Source of the DNA: Mageeibacillus sp. UBA5439
Lineage (GTDB): Bacteria; Bacillota; Clostridia; Saccharofermentanales; DTU023
DNA length: 12,117 nucleotides
NCBI GenBank assembly: GCA_002427505.1
Contig: DIRJ01000024.1
Coordinates: forward strand, 1-12,117
Direction of reading: 5' to 3'
Shown: piece after piece, positions 7,307 to 12,117 of the stretch
Position numbering within the stretch: the first letter of the stretch is position 1
Layout of the letters: each line of letters starts with the position of its first letter
The notes under the pieces: model-generated
Told to the model about the DNA's origin: nothing
Databases searched by the model: none
The model's input: the letters and a program-made list of their open reading frames with translations, nothing else
Made by a program: the position numbers and the translations under genes

Positions 7307-7327
7307 AGGGCATGACATAAGTGTCAA
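7299..7327 (-). promoter_or_regulatory. Perfect consensus sigma-A promoter of the activase operon
   Basis: On the minus strand TTGACA (7327-7322) and TATAAT (7304-7299) are both exact consensus boxes with an exact 17-bp spacer. Transcription would start near 7292, about 34 nt before the activase ATG. A second TTGACA (7348-7343) lies 21 bp further upstream with no matching -10. So strong a core promoter usually needs a repressor to be regulated, and the overlapping palindrome at 7313-7326 is the obvious candidate site. Confidence 0.82.
7313..7326. promoter_or_regulatory. Palindrome TGACA-TAAG-TGTCA, candidate operator
   Basis: This is a perfect 5-bp inverted repeat with a 4-bp centre. It covers the -35 box of the activase promoter and the predicted start region of the divergent ChrA transcript. 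A further TGTCA half-site lies at 7343-7347, 21 bp (two helical turns) from the right arm. The position suits a repressor acting on both directions. The cognate regulator is not in the window. Part of the symmetry comes from the TTGACA consensus itself, so chance is not excluded. Confidence 0.42.
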
Positions 7328-7370
7328 AGGACGGAAAAACCCTGTCAAAATTTGTTAAATGATGTAGGAT

Positions 7371-7937
7371 ATGGGGGTGAGTTACTGGTCATTCTTTTTA
7401 ACTGTTTTTAAAGTAAGTGCTATCACCTTCGGTGGTGGCTACACCATTGTACCTGTTCTTAAAGATGAGTTCTGCAATAAACGACAGTGCCTTACCGAGG
7501 ACGAGATGCTGGACATTGTCGCTTTAGGACAGGCTGCTCCCGGTCCGATCGCGATTAGTGTGGCATTCTTGCTGGGCTATAAGCTGAAAGGACGTGGTGG
7601 TGCTCTTCTTGGTGTTCTGGCCGGAATTTTGCCGCCCATGATCACGATCTCTGTTCTCTACGTCTTTTATGAGGCTTTTGCCAGCAATTTTTGGGTGCGG
7701 GCCGCTTTGCGGGGGATGAGCGGCGCTATAGCGGCTGTCATGCTGCTGGCTGTATTTTCCATGGCGCGTCAGGTTTTAAAAAAACATAAGATTTTCACAA
7801 TGATTTTACTGGTGGGGGCCTTTGTTCTGGCCTGGTTTACCACCATCAACACCGCAGTTTTGATTCTTAGCTTCGCCTTGATCGGTATACTGGTCTTTTC
7901 CTGGAAAGACCAGGAGGAAGGTGGCCACAAATCATGA
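7371..7937 (+). CDS. ChrA-family transporter, N-terminal half-type subunit
   Basis: This is a short-chain chromate transporter (CHR) family membrane protein of 188 residues, about half of a full-length ChrA. The family signatures FGGGY (20-24) and APGPIAIS (56-63) are present, followed by about five hydrophobic segments. The gene overlaps the next ChrA-type gene by 4 nt (ATGA), so the two are translationally coupled and probably form a heterodimer, as in the paired short CHR proteins of other Firmicutes. Full-length homologs export chromate, but the natural substrate of such pairs in an anaerobe is uncertain. The ATG at 7371 has AGG only 2 nt away. The GTG at 7377 is better spaced from TAGGA (7 nt) and would give 186 residues. 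Confidence 0.9.
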   Translation: MGVSYWSFFLTVFKVSAITFGGGYTIVPVLKDEFCNKRQCLTEDEMLDIVALGQAAPGPIAISVAFLLGYKLKGRGGALLGVLAGILPPMITISVLYVFYEAFASNFWVRAALRGMSGAIAAVMLLAVFSMARQVLKKHKIFTMILLVGAFVLAWFTTINTAVLILSFALIGILVFSWKDQEEGGHKS

Positions 7938-8494
7938 TTCTATGGCAGCTGTTTGTCGCTTTTTTGGAAGTAGGGGCAACTGCTTTTGGCGGTGGTTACG
8001 CGGCGCTGCCCATTATCCAGAATGTGATTGTGGAAAGACACCACTGGCTGACAATGACGGAGATGACAGACGTCTTGTCTTTGTCCCAAGTGACTCCGGG
8101 ACCGATCGCCATTAATTCGGCGACTTTTGTCGGCATCAAACTCGCAGGTATACCGGGTGCAATCGTTGCTTCAGTGGCTACGGTGCTGCCGCAGATGATT
8201 CTGCTTTTTATCCTCAGTGCGATTATTTTCAGCGGCCGCAAGTTGACCCTGGTTGACCGCGCTTTGGCCGGATTGCGTCCGGGTGTAGTGGGACTGATCG
8301 CTGCTGCTGCTCTGACCGTTGTGATCAGTTCACTTTTTGCCGGCTCTTCTGTCTGGGGAATGGATTTTATTGCTGTTGCAGGTTTTTTGCTGGCTCTGCT
8401 TTTGAGATACAAAAAACTGGATGTATTTACTGTGGTGGCCCTGGGGGCGCTGCTAGGTCTGCTGGGCGGCGCAGTTGAATATTTTATACCCTAA
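7934..8494 (+). CDS. ChrA-family transporter, C-terminal half-type subunit
   Basis: This is the second short CHR-family membrane protein, 186 residues, homologous to its partner: FGGGY (18-22) and TPGPIAI (54-60) recur at nearly the same positions, followed by hydrophobic segments. The ATG overlaps the partner's TGA in an ATGA junction, and an AGGAGGAAGGTGG stretch just upstream gives a good ribosome site. In the long-chain ChrA of proteobacteria these two halves are one polypeptide with opposite membrane topology. The same arrangement is likely here, with the two proteins assembling antiparallel. An 85-bp gap separates it from nagB on the same strand. I see no clear terminator there, so the pair may be co-transcribed with the downstream cell-wall genes. 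Chromate as substrate is inferred only from the family name. Confidence 0.9.
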   Translation: MILWQLFVAFLEVGATAFGGGYAALPIIQNVIVERHHWLTMTEMTDVLSLSQVTPGPIAINSATFVGIKLAGIPGAIVASVATVLPQMILLFILSAIIFSGRKLTLVDRALAGLRPGVVGLIAAAALTVVISSLFAGSSVWGMDFIAVAGFLLALLLRYKKLDVFTVVALGALLGLLGGAVEYFIP

Positions 8495-8579
8495 TGACTG
8501 CAAATCATGTAAAATAGTTTATGACTACGTGACTTTGACCAGCTAACATTTGCCAAAGTTTCTACTTATGGAGGTAAAA

Positions 8580-9335
8580 ATGAAAGTTATTTGCGTTGAA
8601 AATGAACTTGCAGCGGGACAAGAAGCAGCCCGGCTGATTTCTGCATTGATCCGTCTTAAACCGAACTGCTGTTTAGGTTTGGCTACCGGTGCAAGCCCGA
8701 TAACAACATACAATGAACTTATACGCATGTATGAAGAAGAAGGTCTGGACTTTTCACAAGTCAATACTTTCAATCTGGACGAGTACATAGGTCTGGATGC
8801 GGACCATCCGCAAAGCTACGCTTATTTTATGGATAAACATCTTTTCAGTAAGGTTAATATAAAGAAGGAAAATACCCATATTCCCGATGGAAAAACTCTC
8901 CGGGTTGACCAGACCTGCTCAGCCTATGATAAGAAAATAGAAAACAGCGGCGGTCTCGATCTGCAGCTTTTGGGTATTGGCCGCAACGGACATATCGGAT
9001 TTAACGAACCGGGGACTAGCTTTGTGGCTGAGACCCATCAGGTCGACTTGACTGAAGATACCATTCAGGCCAACAGCCGCTTTTTCGAGTCGGAAGAAGA
9101 TGTACCCCGTGCTGCCATTACTAGCGGCATGCGCTCAATTATGCAGGCCGGACGGATTGTCCTGATAGCTACCGGAGAGTCAAAAATCGATGCAGTGCAT
9201 GCCTTGCTCTATGGAGAGATTACTCCTGAAGTGCCGGCATCACTGTTGCAGCTACATCCCGAAGTGACAGTGATTGCTGACCGGGCGGCCTTAGGGGGCA
9301 GTAGTCTGGCGGATGCATTGTTCTCTGCTGACTAG
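8580..9335 (+). CDS. nagB: Glucosamine-6-phosphate deaminase
   Basis: NagB converts glucosamine 6-phosphate to fructose 6-phosphate plus ammonia, returning amino sugars to glycolysis. It has 251 residues, close to the short Gram-positive form. Recognisable elements are the substrate loop LGLATGASP (32-40), FNLDEYIGL (64-72) with Asp67 matching E. coli Asp72, and GIGRNGHIGFNEP (132-144) with His138 and Glu143 matching E. coli His143 and Glu148. Asn136 stands where E. coli has Asp141; I believe this Asn is common in Firmicute NagB proteins. The frame runs further upstream to a TTG at 8550, but I chose the ATG at 8580 because GGAGGT sits 4 nt before it. The stop codon is embedded in the ribosome site of the next gene. 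The neighbouring regulators and murA tie it to cell-wall sugar supply. No NagA or transporter is nearby. Confidence 0.95.
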   Translation: MKVICVENELAAGQEAARLISALIRLKPNCCLGLATGASPITTYNELIRMYEEEGLDFSQVNTFNLDEYIGLDADHPQSYAYFMDKHLFSKVNIKKENTHIPDGKTLRVDQTCSAYDKKIENSGGLDLQLLGIGRNGHIGFNEPGTSFVAETHQVDLTEDTIQANSRFFESEEDVPRAAITSGMRSIMQAGRIVLIATGESKIDAVHALLYGEITPEVPASLLQLHPEVTVIADRAALGGSSLADALFSAD

Positions 9336-9344
9336 GAGGAATGA

Positions 9345-10061
9345 ATGGCTTTAAAAATCCTCGTCGTTGATGACGAACAGAATATAGTTGATATTCTGGA
9401 ATCCAATCTGCTGCGCGAAGGCTATGAAGTGCTGGTCGCTTATGATGGTGAGGAAGCTGTTGAAATCACGAAGACAAGGAAGCCGGATCTGGTTCTGCTG
9501 GATTGCATGATGCCGGGTATGGATGGTTTTGATGTCTGCAAAATTATCCGGCAGAATTCCAATGTGCCGATAATCATGCTGACAGCGAAGAGCGAGGAAC
9601 TGGATAAGGTTCTGGGGCTGGAGCTGGGAGCGGATGACTATATAACTAAACCTTTCAGCGTGCGCGAAGTGCTGGCACGGATTAAGGCGCAGCTGAGACG
9701 TGTGCATATTCAGGAGAGGGAAAAACGGGAAGAGGACGAAAGCATTATTTCGATCGGCGATATCATGATTGATAAAGAAGCTTATCAGGTTTTCTATGCC
9801 GGTAAACCCCTTGAACTGACTTTACGTGAATATGAGCTGGTTCTGTTTCTGGCAGAACATGCAGGTCAGGTTTTTACACGCGAAGAATTGCTGAATCATG
9901 TTTGGGACTATGAGTACTACGGCGACGCACGCACAGTAGATGTAACAGTGCGCAGAGCCCGGGAAAAAATCGAACCCGATCAGGAAAATTTCCAATATGT
10001 CCTGACCAAGAGAGGTGTCGGTTATTACTTTGCTAAGGATGTTAACCCCAGACTCGTCTGA
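9345..10061 (+). CDS. walR: OmpR/PhoB-family response regulator, WalR-like
   Basis: This is the DNA-binding response regulator of the adjacent kinase, 238 residues. The receiver domain (about 4-118) has the acidic pair Asp9/Asp10, phospho-acceptor Asp53 in LLDCMMPGMDG, Thr80 and Lys102 (TKPFS). The winged-helix domain covers about 135-231. The segment DARTVDVTVRRAREKIE (194-210) and the ending KRGVGYY (222-228) closely resemble WalR (YycF), the essential cell-wall regulator of Firmicutes, though WalR usually has Leu instead of Ala205. PhoP is the alternative. The ATG at 9345 is preceded by TAGGAGG, whose TAG is the nagB stop, leaving only 9 nt between the genes. An ATG at 9341 in another frame terminates after nine codons and is not used for a protein. 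Confidence 0.9.
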   Translation: MALKILVVDDEQNIVDILESNLLREGYEVLVAYDGEEAVEITKTRKPDLVLLDCMMPGMDGFDVCKIIRQNSNVPIIMLTAKSEELDKVLGLELGADDYITKPFSVREVLARIKAQLRRVHIQEREKREEDESIISIGDIMIDKEAYQVFYAGKPLELTLREYELVLFLAEHAGQVFTREELLNHVWDYEYYGDARTVDVTVRRAREKIEPDQENFQYVLTKRGVGYYFAKDVNPRLV

Positions 10062-10082
10062 ATGAAGATTCAGGGCTGATAA

Positions 10083-11441
10083 ATGGAAATTTTTCTCTAC
10101 ATTGTAATATCAGTGGTATCGACCATGCTGGTGATGATGCTGGTCTTTCGCTCACTGATGCGCAAGTTTTCAGAGAAAAAAGATCAGGAATTTCTGCGGA
10201 CAGTTAATCAGATAGCAAATGAAAGGGCGGAGGCAAATGCGATTCTGGCCTCTCTTTCAATTGGTATTGTTGCTTATGGCAGCGACCATCGCCTGATCGC
10301 GACAAATGATTTGGCTAAGGAGATGTTGGGAAACATACCTGACACAATCGACGCCTTTCTTAATCAGTACGGCAGTGATAATGGTATGAGGGCATCATTT
10401 CTGATTCGTGCCAGCGAGGTCAGCGGAATCTATGAGCGAGAGAACAGTGTCTACCAGCTGAGATGTGAACCGCGGCATCTTGATGATTCATCCAGCCGGT
10501 TTGCAGGCCATGTAATCATGATTCAGGATGTAACTGAAGCGACGCGTCTGGAAGAAGAGCGCCGCGCTTTTGTGGCCAATGTATCACATGAATTGAAGAC
10601 ACCCTTGACCACGATCAAGTCCTATACTGAAACTCTGCTGGACTGGGGCCTGAAAGAAAAGGACAAACAAGCTGTACACAAAGACCTTAGCCGTATCTAT
10701 GAAGATTCACTGCGTATGGAGTCTTTAATTGCTGACTTGCTGCTGCTTTCCAGTATTGACAGCAAGGCACACTATATGAAAGCTAAAGTACAGGATATGG
10801 GCAGTCTCTGCCGGCAGGTGACAGAAAGACTGCGCCCTTCTGCAGAGGATAAGAAGCTGCAGTTTGAATGTATGGTTCTGCCGGCATTGGCGCTTGTCTT
10901 TGGAGATGCCAGCTCCATTGAGCGTATTATCACGAACCTGCTGGTTAATGCGATTAAATATACACCCAAGGGGGGCCGCGTTCAGATATCAGTCGGCAAT
11001 ATTGCTGAAGACATCTATATCAAGGTTAAGGACAGCGGCTGTGGCATTCCGGCTCAGGAACTGCCTAACCTGTTTGATCGTTTTTACAGAGTGGATAAGA
11101 CGGGATCACGTCAATACGGGGGCACAGGTTTAGGCCTGTCCATAGCGCACGAATTGACGGACTTGCATCATGGAAGGCTGGAAGTCGAGAGTCAGCCGGG
11201 CCGGGGCAGTGCTTTCACCTTGTTTTTACCACGGGCGGACCGTTATTTGGTACAGACTTTCCTCCGCCTTGTGAACAAAGACGATGTCGATGATATACTT
11301 GGCAAGGCAGCGGCGCAGACACTAGCCCAAATGCTTAGTGGAAGTGACTGGGAAGTCTCCACCGGACCGGCCGCTGACCGTGAGCATTTGACGCGTGTAC
11401 TTGAAAAGATCAGGCAAAACGTGAACAATAAGGTGAAATAA
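10083..11441 (+). CDS. walK: Membrane-anchored PAS sensor histidine kinase, WalK/PhoR-like
   Basis: This is the cognate kinase of the response regulator, 452 residues. A single transmembrane helix (about 4-22) is followed by a short linker, a PAS-type domain (about 48-155), the HisKA dimerisation domain with His169 in NVSHELKTPL, and the HATPase_c domain with the N box around Asn285/Asn289, DSGCGIP (317-323), FDRFYR (331-336) and GGTGLGLS (346-353). Classical WalK has two helices flanking an extracytoplasmic domain plus HAMP. Here the external domain is absent, so the signal is probably sensed in the membrane or cytoplasm. After the ATPase domain (ending near 384) there is an unusual tail of about 68 residues that I do not recognise. 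The gene starts 21 nt after the regulator, with AGGG as a modest ribosome site. Confidence 0.88.
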   Translation: MEIFLYIVISVVSTMLVMMLVFRSLMRKFSEKKDQEFLRTVNQIANERAEANAILASLSIGIVAYGSDHRLIATNDLAKEMLGNIPDTIDAFLNQYGSDNGMRASFLIRASEVSGIYERENSVYQLRCEPRHLDDSSSRFAGHVIMIQDVTEATRLEEERRAFVANVSHELKTPLTTIKSYTETLLDWGLKEKDKQAVHKDLSRIYEDSLRMESLIADLLLLSSIDSKAHYMKAKVQDMGSLCRQVTERLRPSAEDKKLQFECMVLPALALVFGDASSIERIITNLLVNAIKYTPKGGRVQISVGNIAEDIYIKVKDSGCGIPAQELPNLFDRFYRVDKTGSRQYGGTGLGLSIAHELTDLHHGRLEVESQPGRGSAFTLFLPRADRYLVQTFLRLVNKDDVDDILGKAAAQTLAQMLSGSDWEVSTGPAADREHLTRVLEKIRQNVNNKVK

Positions 11442-11461
11442 TTTTTGGTTGAGGAAATCAA

Positions 11462-12117
11462 TTGCGTACTTATCAGATTGAAGGCGGCCATCGCCTGGCA
11501 GGTGAGGTGTCCATAGGCGGATCAAAAAATGCAGCTCTGGCTATCATTGCGGCAGCTATGGTTGTCGATGGTCCTTGTGTTATTGAAAACTTGCCTGAAA
11601 TAAGAGATATAGATACTTTATTAAAAATCTGTTCAGATCTCGGAGCCAAGGTTGAACGCCGGACTAGCAAGTGTGTCAGGATAGACCCGCGCAGCATCAA
11701 CACACACGAGGCCATGCAGCCTTTGATGCAGTCTCTGCGTGGTTCCTATTATTTGATGGGGGCGCTGCTGGGGCGCTTCGGTCAGGTCAAGCTGCGCATG
11801 CCCGGAGGCTGTGACTTTGGCAGCAGGCCGATTGATCTGCATTTAAAAGGCTTTCAGGCTTTGGGGGCAGAGACGGAAGTCTCCTACGGCAATGTCACCT
11901 GCAAAGCAGACAAGCTGGTCGGCGGCAGTGTTTTTCTGGACACGGTCAGTGTCGGTGCCACAGTCAACATAATTTTGGCTGCGGTCAAGGCAGAAGGAAA
12001 AACAGTGATTGATAACGCAGCGCGTGAGCCACATATCGTTGATCTGGCAAACTTCCTTAATACTATGGGTGCTGATATCCGCGGTGCCGGTACGGATGTT
12101 ATCCGGATTGAAGGCCG
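11462..12117 (+). CDS. murA: UDP-N-acetylglucosamine 1-carboxyvinyltransferase, 5' part
   Basis: MurA transfers enolpyruvate from PEP to UDP-GlcNAc, the first committed step of peptidoglycan synthesis, in the cytoplasm. The first 218 codons are present, about half of the usual 420 or so; the gene runs off the right edge. It begins at a TTG (11462) with GAGGA 6 nt upstream. A TGA in frame at 11450-11452 excludes a longer start, and the N-terminus MRTYQIEGGHRL then aligns well. Catalytic and binding residues visible are Lys22-Asn23 in GGSKNAAL and Cys117 in PGGCDFGSRPIDLH, equivalent to E. coli Cys115, the fosfomycin target, so intrinsic resistance by a Cys-to-Asp change is not present. It follows the kinase gene by 20 nt and is probably in the same operon. 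Firmicutes often carry two murA genes; which copy this is cannot be told here. Confidence 0.95.
   Translation, partial: MRTYQIEGGHRLAGEVSIGGSKNAALAIIAAAMVVDGPCVIENLPEIRDIDTLLKICSDLGAKVERRTSKCVRIDPRSINTHEAMQPLMQSLRGSYYLMGALLGRFGQVKLRMPGGCDFGSRPIDLHLKGFQALGAETEVSYGNVTCKADKLVGGSVFLDTVSVGATVNIILAAVKAEGKTVIDNAAREPHIVDLANFLNTMGADIRGAGTDVIRIEG

Noticed and set aside
7352..7369. TTGTTAA resembling half of a Rex (NADH-sensing repressor) site before the ChrA pair
   Set aside because: Only one half-site is present; the partner half TTAACAA is missing at the proper distance, so it is not supportable as an operator.
7996..8412. 138-codon minus-strand frame inside the second ChrA gene
   Set aside because: It is opposite a clear membrane transporter, and its Ala/Pro/Arg-rich sequence is what the complement of a hydrophobic gene gives.
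8495..8579. Promoter for nagB (TTGACC at 8535-8540; TAAAAT just after the ChrA stop)
   Set aside because: TTGACC has no acceptable -10 at 16-18 bp, and TAAAAT has no -35. A promoter may exist here, but I cannot place one.
8550..8579. Upstream TTG start adding ten residues to NagB
   Set aside because: The ATG at 8580 has GGAGGT directly before it and matches the conserved NagB N-terminus; the extension would contain the ribosome site.
1..12117. CRISPR arrays, tRNA or rRNA genes, insertion sequences, phage genes
   Set aside because: I saw no regularly spaced repeats, no cloverleaf or rRNA-like sequence, no transposase or integrase motifs and no terminal repeats. The window reads as ordinary chromosomal housekeeping plus one unusual metabolic system.

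Overview
The window looks like chromosomal DNA of an anaerobic, low-to-medium-GC Firmicute (Bacillota). The evidence is a WalR/WalK-type two-component pair, a Gram-positive-style NagB, strong AGGAGG ribosome binding sites, sigma-A consensus promoters, and an ATP-driven, iron-sulfur 2-hydroxyacyl-CoA-dehydratase/activase-type system, a family typical of strict anaerobes. A Negativicutes or Clostridia member is plausible, but no species call is possible from sequence reading alone.

Layout. The minus strand occupies positions 1-7258. Its first transcription unit is a 983-residue protein with two activase domains plus a dehydratase-like domain (7258-4307), overlapping by 17 nt a 419-residue dehydratase-like protein (4323-3064). 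A second unit, with its own promoter at about 3039-3067, encodes potassium uptake: two separate TrkA/RCK regulatory proteins (2993-2385 and 2375-1704) and a TrkH/KtrB channel subunit (1666-260). At the left edge, the first 26 codons of another minus-strand gene (80-1) resemble the start of FtsH. The plus strand starts at 7371 with a pair of short ChrA-type transporters that overlap by 4 nt. It continues with nagB, a WalR-type response regulator, a WalK/PhoR-type histidine kinase and the 5' half of murA, which runs off the right edge.

How the genes work together. The activase/dehydratase pair appears to hold all the parts of a component A + component D system in two polypeptides, and no recognisable substrate-pathway gene lies beside it. 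The trk genes form a complete gated K+ uptake system. NagB removes GlcN6P from the amino-sugar pool, MurA commits UDP-GlcNAc to peptidoglycan, and a WalRK-like pair sits between them, so the right-hand unit reads as cell-wall precursor control. The 112-bp divergent region 7259-7370 holds a perfect TTGACA-17-TATAAT promoter for the activase gene, overlapped by a 14-bp palindrome. Three systems in this window (TrkA, ChrA, activase/dehydratase) are encoded as adjacent separate ORFs where other bacteria have single fused chains.
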